From NCBI GenBank assembly GCA_017466365.1, contig JAFTUG010000008.1, positions 1 through 64,000 of the forward strand: a stretch of DNA of 64,000 nt. Reading direction: 5' to 3'. This DNA comes from Clostridia bacterium. GTDB lineage: Bacteria > Bacillota > Clostridia > Oscillospirales > Acutalibacteraceae. The notes beneath the pieces were generated by a model, which saw only the letters and a list, made by a program, of their open reading frames with translations, was not told where the DNA came from and searched no databases. The position numbers and the translations under genes were made by a program. The stretch's first letter is position 1. Each line of letters begins with the position of its first letter. Shown here piece after piece: positions 1 through 7,096 of the stretch.

Positions 1-2
1 AA

Positions 3-353
3 CCCGTAAAGGATAATGCGGTTGTAAAATCCCCCTCAACAACCACAATCAGCTATGGCGATGCAATTATTCTCCATGTTGATGAATCAAAGATTCCCGA
101 AGGCGGCAGAGTTGAGTGGACTGCATCAAACAACAATTTCAGCTACAAGGCAAACGGCACAACCTGCACCGTTTCTCCCGAAAAATCGGGTGATACAACC
201 TTCACCGCAACAATCTATGATGCAGAAGGCAATCCTGTATCAACCGATGAACAGTCCATGACCTCAAAAGCAGGCTTCTTCCAGAAAATTATCGCTTTCT
301 TTAAAGGCTTGTTCGGTCTTAACAAAACAATTCCTGATGTTTTTAAATTTTAA
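3..353 (+). CDS. Secreted or surface protein, C-terminal part (5' end outside window)
   Basis: The frame is open from the window edge and ends at TAA 351-353, giving 116 visible residues. The residues up to about 90 look like a beta-rich Ig-like domain: alternating polar and hydrophobic residues, a WTASNNNF stretch and a TTFTATIYDAEGNPV stretch, as in bacterial Ig-like repeats. The last 27 residues change character and form an amphipathic, Phe-rich helix (FFQKIIAFFKGLFGLNK). Similar Phe-rich tails end the 670-aa secreted protein at 42745. No LPxTG sorting motif is seen, so the tail may replace it as a membrane- or wall-contacting device; that is inference. The function of the full protein cannot be judged from this part. 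Confidence 0.7.
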   Translation, partial: PVKDNAVVKSPSTTTISYGDAIILHVDESKIPEGGRVEWTASNNNFSYKANGTTCTVSPEKSGDTTFTATIYDAEGNPVSTDEQSMTSKAGFFQKIIAFFKGLFGLNKTIPDVFKF

Positions 354-360
354 TTGTGTG

Positions 361-387
361 TCACGGGCGGATAATATCCGCCCCTAC
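361..387. repeat. REP-like GTAG hairpin
   Basis: Eight-base arms GGGCGGAT (365-372) and ATCCGCCC (376-383) form a perfect hairpin. On the minus strand it is immediately preceded by GTAGG. A GTAG tetranucleotide 5' of a GC-rich hairpin is the hallmark of REP elements recognised by Y1-type RAYT transposases. It lies between a stop codon and a terminator, a usual REP position. Confidence 0.5.
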
Positions 388-415
388 CTGTAAATGCGAT
401 AATTGAAAATTGGAA

Positions 416-445
416 ACGGGTGTACCAAGCGGTACACCCGTTTTT
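416..445. terminator. Bidirectional intrinsic terminator
   Basis: An 11-bp perfect stem (ACGGGTGTACC, 416-426, pairing with 431-441) with loop AAGC is followed by TTTTT on the plus strand and preceded by A-rich sequence. It can serve both the plus-strand partial gene and the converging hydrolase gene. Confidence 0.85.
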
Positions 446-449
446 GCTG

Positions 450-1538
450 CTATATTTCATCTGCCGTGTCGAAAAGTTCCTGCAGACCCTCAGAGAGTTC
501 CCCTTTGTGCATATATCTGCCGTAATTCAGGTCATGGTCATGCTCTTCAAAATAATGAACGGTGAGATTGTTTTTGCCCTTTTCTTTAAATGTTTTTTCG
601 ATATCCCACACCTGCGAAACAGGTATGTTTGCATCGAATTCGCCGTGGAAAATATGAATGGGGATATCAAGCTTCGGCAGGGTTTCGCTGTTCGGAGTCA
701 GTGAGAAATGCTCCTTGAACCAGCCCGATGTGAGAGGAAGGGGATAATTGTTTTCAAGCCATTCATCGTCGTTTCGCCCGATTGCATCAAAAATGCTGTT
801 GAGGTAATCTGCGGATATAAAATCTTCGGCAGTCAGCACGCCGTCACCGTTTTTATCAAGTGCAGAGAATTCGGTGTTGCCCAATACTTTTTCTCTTGCG
901 TTTTTACGGTCTTCTTCATAATCCTGCTTTGTGACATATCCCTTTTTATCGTAATCAAACATTTTTCTCATATTCAGCATAGCGGATTTGCCGCTTTTGA
1001 GCTGCCATGTAAGGATATCCTTCAGGTTTTCATTGCAGTATCCCGCAAGGAAAAGACCGTCGATTTTAACATTTTCACGGAGGGCAACAAGGGGAGAAAT
1101 GATAGTACCTTCGCTCCAGCCGAGAAGATAAACGGGGCAGTCGATGCCGATTTTTTCACGTAGATGTGTGATAAGGCATTCAACATCGCTTACAGAGTTT
1201 GAGGGGAGACATGTTTTGTATTTCTTCTTATCTATGTCACAGAAAAGAGGAGCTTTTTTGCCGTCGGTAACGCCTCTTGCCGAATAACTGCAGTATGCAA
1301 TGTCTCTCTTTGCAAATTCATCCGCAAACAATTTGTGGTAGGAAACAATTCTGCCGTCGGAAAACTTGCGGAGAGTCCTGTTTGTCATCGGTCCCGAACC
1401 GTTAACATAAATCACAAGTTTTCTTGTATTTTCCGGGCAGGTGATTATGGCGTTGAGCTTATAGCCGTCTGCGCATTTTACTCTAAATTCCTTCTCCGTA
1501 AAGCCTTTTTCGGTTGTTCTTCTTTTGATTCCCAACAT
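450..1538 (-). CDS. Alpha/beta hydrolase with inserted EF-hand-like calcium loops
   Basis: This 362-aa protein has an alpha/beta-hydrolase layout. The nucleophile elbow is GWSEG (Ser142), the probable acid lies in HGEFDANIP, and the probable His lies in EEHDHDLNYG near the C-terminus. Between the elbow and the acid, in the lid position, are two 12-residue calcium-loop-like stretches: DYDKKGYVTKQD (about 195-206, degenerate at loop position 5) and DKNGDGVLTAED (about 228-239, canonical). No signal peptide is visible, so a cytoplasmic esterase or peptidase is likely. The ATG at 1538 has an AGAGGTG ribosome site. The gene converges on the preceding gene. Substrate is unknown; the family covers prolyl peptidase-like and acyl esterases. 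Confidence 0.75.
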   Translation of the reverse strand: MLGIKRRTTEKGFTEKEFRVKCADGYKLNAIITCPENTRKLVIYVNGSGPMTNRTLRKFSDGRIVSYHKLFADEFAKRDIAYCSYSARGVTDGKKAPLFCDIDKKKYKTCLPSNSVSDVECLITHLREKIGIDCPVYLLGWSEGTIISPLVALRENVKIDGLFLAGYCNENLKDILTWQLKSGKSAMLNMRKMFDYDKKGYVTKQDYEEDRKNAREKVLGNTEFSALDKNGDGVLTAEDFISADYLNSIFDAIGRNDDEWLENNYPLPLTSGWFKEHFSLTPNSETLPKLDIPIHIFHGEFDANIPVSQVWDIEKTFKEKGKNNLTVHYFEEHDHDLNYGRYMHKGELSEGLQELFDTADEI

Positions 1539-1606
1539 TTAAGACACCTCTCTATGTTTCTTTTAACTAAAAGACGTATCAAATCGAATATCGGTCTATA
1601 CTTATT

Positions 1607-2563
1607 TTATATTTTCGCTTCTGCATATCCTATGCATTCTCTTCCTTTCAGCATATCCGAAGTATCTCTTGCATTGAAATAAAGGCGAAGGGTGTTGCCG
1701 TGCTTTACGAGATGGCTTGCATAAACGAATTGCTTCATCCAGTCCTTTCCGTCAACAACGGCAGGCTCAATAAGCAGTTTCCCGAATTCAAACGAAAGAC
1801 CGTCTTTTGATGTCAGCAGAATTATTGCGGAATGGCTTTTGCCCTCGTGTTCATATATGCCGTTCTGAATGCCTATGTAACCGTCAGCAAGTTTATAAAC
1901 CTTAATGCATCCGCTGCAAAGATTGAGATACGGGTCGTTTTTATCGGGAGAAACAATCGGCTTTTGGTTTGAAATATATCCGCTTGTGATATTTTTGCTT
2001 TCTGCATAATTTATGTGAGTCGGCTCACAAAAGCCGCAGTCCTCTATAAAGGTCATGCCGCAGGAATAATAAAGACGGTTAATGCCGTTTTCACGCAGCA
2101 GGAACGGATTTGAAATTGCCGTGCCTCTTTCGCTTTTTTCAAATTCACGGGTGTTGGTTATAACACTTTTGGGCTTTGACCAGCTGATAAGGTCGGTGCT
2201 TTCGGTAACATATATTTCCGATTTCCACTTAACCGCATTTATAACGTTCAGACCGTTCATTATCAGCGGACGTGTTCTTTCATAAAAAAGATAATACTTT
2301 CCGTCAATGCGGTTTATGTTGGGTCTCATGGCTCTGTTTGCAACTTTTTTAACCTTCTCAAACGAAATTCCGTTATTGCTTCTGAAATGCCATACACCAA
2401 AGGTGGTGTGAAAAAACATATGCCATTTTCCGTCATGGGAGTTATCGGGTGTGAGCAGCGAGGGGTCTGCCGCAACAAAAGAACCGCCCCACGGCTTTAT
2501 AACAGGATTGCCGTTTATTTTGAAATCTGCGTTGATTATTTGGTTTATCGTAAGATTGTTCAT
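1607..2563 (-). CDS. Five-bladed beta-propeller glycoside hydrolase-like protein
   Basis: The 318-aa product has repeated blade motifs typical of the GH43/GH32/GH130-type propeller clan: WHMFFHTTFGVWHFRS, GKYYLFYERTRP, NRLYYSCG, DGYIGIQNGIY and LRLYFNARD. An early Asp in AADPSLL and a Glu in YERTRP sit where catalytic or substrate residues usually fall, but family assignment within the clan is not secure. There is no signal peptide, so it probably acts on short oligosaccharides in the cytoplasm. The ATG at 2563 has a CGGAGAA ribosome site. It ends 68 nt from the hydrolase start and follows the coiled-coil gene by 18 nt, so the three minus-strand genes may be cotranscribed. Confidence 0.65.
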   Translation of the reverse strand: MNNLTINQIINADFKINGNPVIKPWGGSFVAADPSLLTPDNSHDGKWHMFFHTTFGVWHFRSNNGISFEKVKKVANRAMRPNINRIDGKYYLFYERTRPLIMNGLNVINAVKWKSEIYVTESTDLISWSKPKSVITNTREFEKSERGTAISNPFLLRENGINRLYYSCGMTFIEDCGFCEPTHINYAESKNITSGYISNQKPIVSPDKNDPYLNLCSGCIKVYKLADGYIGIQNGIYEHEGKSHSAIILLTSKDGLSFEFGKLLIEPAVVDGKDWMKQFVYASHLVKHGNTLRLYFNARDTSDMLKGRECIGYAEAKI

Positions 2564-2581
2564 AGCTTTTTCTCCGTTTGC

Positions 2582-3280
2582 TTACTTTGTGCTGTTTCTT
2601 AATTTGTGTTGGGATTTTTTTCTTTCGATATCAAGTTTTCGTTCTTCCGCAAGCCTCTTTGCATTGGCATCGATTTGAGCCTGCTCTGTTTCTTTTTTGT
2701 TCACGGCATCGTCATAGCCCGAGAGAATTTCGGAAAGATTTTTATAGCCCTCGGTAAGCTGAATTGTTCGCATTGCCGAAAGATACGGAGAGGCAATTCC
2801 GGCATAAGTATTCTGCTCTTTGTTTGCCTTTTTCATGGCTTTGCGCCTGATTTTCTGCTGTTCGGGTGTATCGTCGGGCAAATTGTAAGCATCCTCAATA
2901 ATCTGTGGATCAAAATAAACAATGCCGTCGGGATAATGCTTGTGAGCGAGCTTTGCGCTGCGTTTGAGTGCATTGGCGTTTCGTATTTCCTGCTTGCGCC
3001 ATATTTTTTCTTCTTTGATTTTTGATTCGGGCAGAGCGTTTGCAAGCTTTACGGCTTCCTCGTAAACTTCATAAAAGCGCTCGCTGCCTGCGGAAGCAAT
3101 AAGCTTTGCTGTTTCAAGCTGCTTTTTGCCGAATTCGGTTGAAAATCTGTTCAGCTCAAACATTACGGATTTTGCGATTTCCACCTCTTCATTGTGAGCC
3201 GAAGTATCATTTATCTGCTTTTTAAGCTCCTTGATTTTTTGGGAACGTTCTGCTTTTTCTTCGGGAGTGTTTTTGGGCAT
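2582..3280 (-). CDS. Charged helical protein of unknown function
   Basis: The 232-aa protein is not recognised. It is strongly charged and helical at both ends: residues 1-30 are EEKAERSQKIKELKK-like and the last 40 residues are KETEQAQIDANAKRLAEE-like, as in coiled coils. The middle has a less charged core (HKHYPDGIVYFDPQIIEDAY). It has no signal peptide or membrane segment. The ribosome site upstream of the ATG at 3280 is weak, so the start is uncertain. It lies 18 nt upstream of the propeller protein on the same strand. A structural or nucleic-acid-binding role is possible but unsupported. Confidence 0.5.
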   Translation of the reverse strand: MPKNTPEEKAERSQKIKELKKQINDTSAHNEEVEIAKSVMFELNRFSTEFGKKQLETAKLIASAGSERFYEVYEEAVKLANALPESKIKEEKIWRKQEIRNANALKRSAKLAHKHYPDGIVYFDPQIIEDAYNLPDDTPEQQKIRRKAMKKANKEQNTYAGIASPYLSAMRTIQLTEGYKNLSEILSGYDDAVNKKETEQAQIDANAKRLAEERKLDIERKKSQHKLRNSTK

Positions 3281-3330
3281 ATTCGCCGCGACGAGGATGA
3301 TTCCAGTAAAGGGTTATTTCTTCAAAAAGA

Positions 3331-3454
3331 GCCCGTGCTTTTGAAACTAATCCTGTTTTTATTTGCAAGCAAATCCTCTCCATAGTTTTATTATTTATAA
3401 TAAATATAACATGCAAAGGTAAAAGAGTCAAACAGAAAAGTAAAAAGCACGGGC
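3331..3454. repeat. Intergenic inverted repeat, 12-bp arms around 100 bp
   Basis: GCCCGTGCTTTT at 3331-3342 is exactly complementary to AAAAGCACGGGC at 3443-3454. The AT-rich interior holds no gene. It could be the ends of a degraded small mobile element or a chance pairing of two terminator-like sequences. The remainder of the 3281-3483 gap shows nothing else. Confidence 0.3.
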
Positions 3455-3483
3455 GGAGTTTATATTTAATTATCTGCTGAGAT

Positions 3484-4176
3484 TCAATCCGAAATTCTGC
3501 CGTCGGTGGAAATTGTAACAACTCTCCACGGAATAAATTTGCCGCTTGCCTGCAAGGCTCTTTTAACGGCATTTTCAATTCCGCCGCAGCAAGGCACTTC
3601 CATGCGGACAATCGTTACGCTTTTGATGCTGTTGTTTGCAATGATTGCAGTAAGCTTCTCGGCATAATCACCCTCGTCAAGCTTGGGGCAGCCGATTAAC
3701 GTGATGTGATTGCGGATAAATTCGTTGTGGAAATTTCCGTAGGCAAAGGCTGTGCAGTCCGCCGCAACAAGAAGGTTGGCGTTTTCAAAGTAAGGCGCAT
3801 TTACGGGAACAAGCTTAATCTGCACGGGCCATTGTGAAAGCTGACTTGAAGCGGGTGCGGATACGGGAAAAACGAAACTTTCGCGCTTGATAGCTCTTGA
3901 TGCGGTACCGGGACATCCGCAGGGAAGCGGGTCGGACTTTTTCATCTTGGAAGCGAGTACGGCAGCTTCGTTATAGGCAGGCGCTTCTCTTTCTTCAAAG
4001 GTTATGGCATCTACAGGGCAGGCGGGCAGGCAGTCGCCGAGTCCGTCGCAATAATCCTCACGGGTTAATTTTGCCTTTCCGTTTATCATTTCAATAGCGC
4101 CTTCGTGGCAGGCAGCAGCGCAAGCACCGCAGCCGTTGCATTTTTCTTCATCTATTTTTATTATTTTTCTTATCAT
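3484..4176 (-). CDS. 4Fe-4S dicluster protein partnered with a Crp/Fnr regulator
   Basis: The 230-aa protein has two ferredoxin-type cluster motifs in its first 60 residues, CNGCGACAAACHEGA and CDGLGDCLPACPVDA, enough for two [4Fe-4S] clusters. A linker carries another Cys-rich motif (CGCPGTAS), and a C-terminal domain contains VRMEVPCCGGIENAVK, which adds a Cys pair. This architecture is common in Clostridia beside Crp/Fnr-type regulators and hydroxylamine reductase (hcp), and is annotated simply as 4Fe-4S binding protein. Here the divergent neighbour is such a regulator but no hcp is present in the window. A role in redox or nitrosative-stress electron transfer is inferred. The ATG at 4176 has a GAGAGGAG ribosome site. 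Confidence 0.85.
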   Translation of the reverse strand: MIRKIIKIDEEKCNGCGACAAACHEGAIEMINGKAKLTREDYCDGLGDCLPACPVDAITFEEREAPAYNEAAVLASKMKKSDPLPCGCPGTASRAIKRESFVFPVSAPASSQLSQWPVQIKLVPVNAPYFENANLLVAADCTAFAYGNFHNEFIRNHITLIGCPKLDEGDYAEKLTAIIANNSIKSVTIVRMEVPCCGGIENAVKRALQASGKFIPWRVVTISTDGRISD

Positions 4177-4226
4177 AATTTTGCTCCTCTCTTGAATTTA
4201 CGGGTTTATTATATTACAATATTTAT

Positions 4227-4249
4227 AACAAGTCGGTTGTTTTTACAAC
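4227..4249. promoter_or_regulatory. Overlapping dyads, candidate Crp/Fnr operator
   Basis: In the 88-bp divergent gap, AACAA-N5-TTGTT (4227-4241) overlaps GTTGT-TTTT-ACAAC (4236-4249). Both are perfect dyads and lie 16-38 bp before the regulator start codon, which fits autoregulation. The binding factor is inferred from position only. Confidence 0.45.
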
Positions 4250-4264
4250 GGAAAGAGATGCTTT

Positions 4265-4924
4265 ATGAAGAAATATATTCCTGTTCTTAAAAGAACGCAA
4301 ATGTTTGCCGGTGTAGGCGAAAACGAAATAGGCTCCATGCTTTCATGCCTCGGTGCAAGACTCTGCACATATAAAAAAGGTGAGTATGTTTTCAGGCAGG
4401 GTGAGCATTTGAACGATATTACCGTTCTGGTTGAGGGAAATCTGCATATTCAAAGGGATGATTACTGGGGTAACCGCAGCATTCTCGGTCATATTTCCGC
4501 AGGGGAAATGTTCGGAGAAGCATATGTCGCACCCGAAAGCGGTGCCCTGATGAACGATGTGGTGGCAATGGAAGACAGTGCGGTTATATTTTTCAATGTA
4601 AACCGTGTAATAACCACGTGCCCTTCTGCTTGCCGATTTCATGCTTTGGTTGTGCGGAACATGTTTTTTGCAATTTCTGAAAAAAACAGAAAGCTTGTTC
4701 AGAAGCTCAACCATATGTCGGGACGTACAACACGGGAAAAGCTTATTTCTTATCTGTCGGAGGAGTCGAAGCGGCAAAACAGCGCAAAATTTGAAATTCC
4801 GTTTAACAGACAGCAGCTTGCCGATTTTCTGTCGGTTGATCGAAGCGCAATGTCAAACGAGCTTTGCAAAATGCGTGACGAAGGGCTTCTGGAATTTGAA
4901 AAAAACAGGTTCAGAATGTTTTAA
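4265..4924 (+). CDS. Crp/Fnr-family transcriptional regulator
   Basis: The 219-aa product has the usual family length. Residues about 10-120 form a cyclic-nucleotide-binding-type beta barrel (KKGEYVFRQGEHLNDITVLVEG, then GEMFGEAYV). A long dimerisation helix follows, and the C-terminal winged helix shows RQQLADFLSVDRSAMSNEL as the helix-turn-helix. The N-terminal Cys pattern of Fnr is absent, so ligand and cluster use are unknown. The ATG at 4265 follows GGAAAGAG at good spacing; the earlier ATG at 4258 is out of frame. The divergent 4Fe-4S gene is the obvious target. Confidence 0.9.
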   Translation: MKKYIPVLKRTQMFAGVGENEIGSMLSCLGARLCTYKKGEYVFRQGEHLNDITVLVEGNLHIQRDDYWGNRSILGHISAGEMFGEAYVAPESGALMNDVVAMEDSAVIFFNVNRVITTCPSACRFHALVVRNMFFAISEKNRKLVQKLNHMSGRTTREKLISYLSEESKRQNSAKFEIPFNRQQLADFLSVDRSAMSNELCKMRDEGLLEFEKNRFRMF

Positions 4925-4944
4925 CGGCAAACTTGTTCAATAAC

Positions 4945-4979
4945 AAAAGCCGCTACGGCTGATACCGTAACGGCTTTTT
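4945..4979 (+). terminator. Intrinsic terminator after Crp/Fnr gene
   Basis: AAAGCCGCTACGG (4946-4958) pairs with CCGTAACGGCTTT with one C-A mismatch and is followed by a T run. Confidence 0.85.
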
Positions 4980-4980
4980 C

Positions 4981-5036
4981 CGGCGGAGAGTCGGGGATTC
5001 AAACCCTAGGCGAGTTTCCCCACACGGCATTTCGAG
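4981..5036 (-). pseudogene. tRNA-Ser 3'-half remnant
   Basis: This 56-bp stretch matches 5376-5431 of the intact tRNA-Ser in the same orientation, with about seven substitutions. It runs from the 3' end through the T arm, variable arm and into the anticodon arm, and similarity stops abruptly after TTCGAG. The 3' CCA has become CCG. The 340 bp between the two copies hold no gene. It fits an old attachment-site duplication from an integrated element that has since been deleted, or a decayed second tRNA. Confidence 0.8.
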
Positions 5037-5336
5037 CTTTTGGGGTCAAATGGAATGTAGTGGAATTAAACGATACCAAATGGTACCGAGTGGAACTTGA
5101 AACTCCAAGAAAATCCACGATTTCTATTACTTAAGACAACAAAATCCTTGAAAAATAAAGGGCTCGAGTATTTTACAAAAATGTCATAAAAAAGTGAATT
5201 TTGGAGAGAAATCCGAGAGAACAAGTACGTCATAATCACTCTCAAAATAATATTAGAACAATTCATCGGATAGCACATTGTTATTGACATTATGCTTGCT
5301 AAAACGAGTGATTTTTCAAGGTTTTCTCAAAAAAAC

Positions 5337-5371
5337 AAATCCCTCAAAAACCTAATGTTTTCAAGGGATTT
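5337..5371 (-). terminator. Terminator of tRNA-Ser
   Basis: AAATCCCT (5337-5344) pairs with AGGGATTT (5364-5371). On the minus strand the hairpin is followed by a T run. It sits just beyond the tRNA 3' end. Confidence 0.75.
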
Positions 5372-5375
5372 GGTC

Positions 5376-5463
5376 TGGCGGAGAGTTAGGGATTCGAACC
5401 CTAGGTGAGTTTCCCCACACAGCATTTCGAGTGCTGCACCTTCGACCACTCGGACAACTCTCC
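5376..5463 (-). tRNA. tRNA-Ser (anticodon CGA)
   Basis: The minus strand begins GGAGAGTT and ends AACTCTCC-G-CCA, so the acceptor stem is perfect and CCA is encoded. The anticodon loop is CTCGAAA inside a CAGCA/TGCTG stem, giving CGA (codon UCG). The long variable arm with GGGG/CTCACC and the TTCGAAT T loop are class II features. Confidence 0.95.
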
Positions 5464-5519
5464 GTATATGTTAACTCCGTTGCCGGAGATTAACCTCTTA
5501 TTCAATTTACAGCTTAAAT

Positions 5520-5548
5520 ATTCTAACAGATAAAACGGCCTTTGTCAA
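5520..5548 (-). promoter_or_regulatory. Sigma-A promoter of tRNA-Ser
   Basis: On the minus strand TTGACA, a 17-bp spacer and TAGAAT lie about 50 bp upstream of the tRNA 5' end. The short leader contains CTCCG-TTGC-CGGAG, a small hairpin. Confidence 0.8.
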
Positions 5549-5562
5549 TCTGTTTTTTTGCT

Positions 5563-6669
5563 TTATCTGATAATAAGCCAAAGCAGGACGTTAAAAACAA
5601 GGAAAACAATATTAACAGCCGTGAAAACAAGGATGTATCTTCCCGAGGATATCTGCTCCTTTGCTATGAGCTTAAACGAAATCAGGCTTGCCATTGAGGC
5701 AATGAGAGTGCCGAGGCCGCCCAGATTTACGCCGATAAGCAGATTTTTAATGTTGTCCGTAAATCCCGAAAGAAGTATTGCGGCGGGAACATTTGAGAAA
5801 ACCTGACTTGCCGCAATTCCGACCGCCACTTCATTGCCGCTTACGGTTTTGCTCAAGAAGTCGCTTACGGGAGCGATGTTTTTGAGATTGCCTATAAATA
5901 TAAAAAGGAAAACGAAGGTCAGCAGAAGGGAATAATCGACCTTTGTGAGCACCTTTCTGTCAAAAATCAGTATTGCAATAACCGAAACGGCAAGAGTTAT
6001 TTCATAGGGGATAACTCTGAAAACCGTAAGAATTGCAACGGCAAAAAGCACACCGTATGCGGTGCAGCGTTTATAATCGATATCTGTATTTTGTCCATCG
6101 GAAACAAAGGATAATTTTTCGCTTTTAATAAAAAAAGAAGAGATAATCAACAAAATGAAGGAAAGGACTGCATAGGGGAGTACGGTTACGAAAAAATCAG
6201 CGACAGTCATGTTGAATGCCGAGAAAAGATAGAGGTTTTGCGGATTGCCCACGGGAGTGAGCATGCTGCCGAGGTTTGCGGCAACGGTTTCGAGAGTGAT
6301 GAGAGGTATAAGCAGTTTTTCGCGGTTTGAAAGCTTAAGTGCAACAACCGAAAAGGGGACAAAGGTAATGAGTGCAACATCGTTTGTTATGACCATTGAA
6401 GAAAAGAAGCAGAGGGCGCAAAGCCAAAGGCAAAGGCTGCGTGAAGTGGTTGCAAAGCCGAGCATTTTTGAAGCGAGAAGCCTGAAAACGCCGAGACCGT
6501 TAAGCCCTGCCATAACTGCCATAAGGCAAAGAAGAAGAGCGAGAGTTCGGAAATCTATGTAGTCGATATAACCGGAATTCGGCTTAACGATAAATGCCGA
6601 AGCTGCGGCGAGAATAAATGAAATAATGAGAACAGTCTCGTTTTTTACGAAGGCTTTGAGTTTGGTCAC
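5563..6669 (-). CDS. SLC13/ArsB-like anion permease
   Basis: The 368-aa protein is almost wholly hydrophobic, with about 10 membrane segments. It contains the two ion-transporter-superfamily signatures TNDVALITFVPFSV (about 95-108) and GNPQNLYL (about 160), seen in the citrate/divalent anion and ArsB/NhaD-type carriers. The length matches the short YbiR-like branch rather than full 450-aa citrate carriers. Substrate cannot be read from sequence. Translation starts at GTG (6667-6669) behind AGGTG. It stands alone between two tRNA genes. Confidence 0.8.
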   Translation of the reverse strand: MTKLKAFVKNETVLIISFILAAASAFIVKPNSGYIDYIDFRTLALLLCLMAVMAGLNGLGVFRLLASKMLGFATTSRSLCLWLCALCFFSSMVITNDVALITFVPFSVVALKLSNREKLLIPLITLETVAANLGSMLTPVGNPQNLYLFSAFNMTVADFFVTVLPYAVLSFILLIISSFFIKSEKLSFVSDGQNTDIDYKRCTAYGVLFAVAILTVFRVIPYEITLAVSVIAILIFDRKVLTKVDYSLLLTFVFLFIFIGNLKNIAPVSDFLSKTVSGNEVAVGIAASQVFSNVPAAILLSGFTDNIKNLLIGVNLGGLGTLIASMASLISFKLIAKEQISSGRYILVFTAVNIVFLVFNVLLWLIIR

Positions 6670-6714
6670 GCTGTCACACCTGCTTTATAATTCGGAATAA
6701 ATCACCGTTTCATT

Positions 6715-6746
6715 AAAAAAGCACTTAACAAAAGTTAAGTGCTTTT
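6715..6746. terminator. Terminator between tRNA-Thr and permease
   Basis: A perfect 9-bp stem, GCACTTAAC (6721-6729) with GTTAAGTGC (6734-6742), has an A run on one side and TTTT on the other, so it can end the minus-strand tRNA transcript. Confidence 0.85.
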
Positions 6747-6747
6747 C

Positions 6748-6823
6748 TGGAGCTACTGGTCGGACTCGAACCGACGGCCTGCGCATTACGAATGCGCTGC
6801 TCTACCAACTGAGCCACAGTAGC
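6748..6823 (-). tRNA. tRNA-Thr (anticodon CGT)
   Basis: Minus strand GCTACTG...CAGTAGC-T-CCA gives a perfect 7-bp acceptor stem with encoded CCA. The anticodon loop TTCGTAA in a GCGCA/TGCGC stem reads CGU (codon ACG). The T loop is TTCGAGT. Confidence 0.95.
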
Positions 6824-6845
6824 ATATTCAACGGGCTTGCAAAAC

Positions 6846-6874
6846 ATTATATGATAAAAAATCAAATTTTGCAA
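6846..6874 (-). promoter_or_regulatory. Sigma-A promoter of tRNA-Thr
   Basis: TTGCAA, 17 bp and a consensus TATAAT on the minus strand lie 23 bp upstream of the tRNA. Confidence 0.75.
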
Positions 6875-6978
6875 GAGCTTTTTGTTAAAAACTTCATTTT
6901 GCCGTTTAAAAATAACGGACGTCACAGTTTATCAATAAAAGCTTTACAAATTTGTTATCAAATATTACAAATCTGCAC

Positions 6979-7007
6979 TTGATTTAATAAGAAAAATAAG
7001 TTATTCT
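6979..7007 (+). promoter_or_regulatory. Promoter of lipoprotein-SDR operon
   Basis: TTGATT (6979-6984), 17 bp, TATTCT (7002-7007), followed by an 80-bp leader before the start codon. Confidence 0.55.
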
Positions 7008-7096
7008 ATATTAGAAGCTGCGGCTTCATAAAATAGGATATGTTGCGGTTAGTATGATATATCTTAATATTTATATCCGCAAACGGAGGAGAACAT

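Noticed and set aside
5066-5290. 74-aa ORF between the tRNA-Ser copies as a possible integrase remnant
   Set aside because: No tyrosine-recombinase motif could be read and there is no ribosome site; kept only as part of the scar hypothesis.
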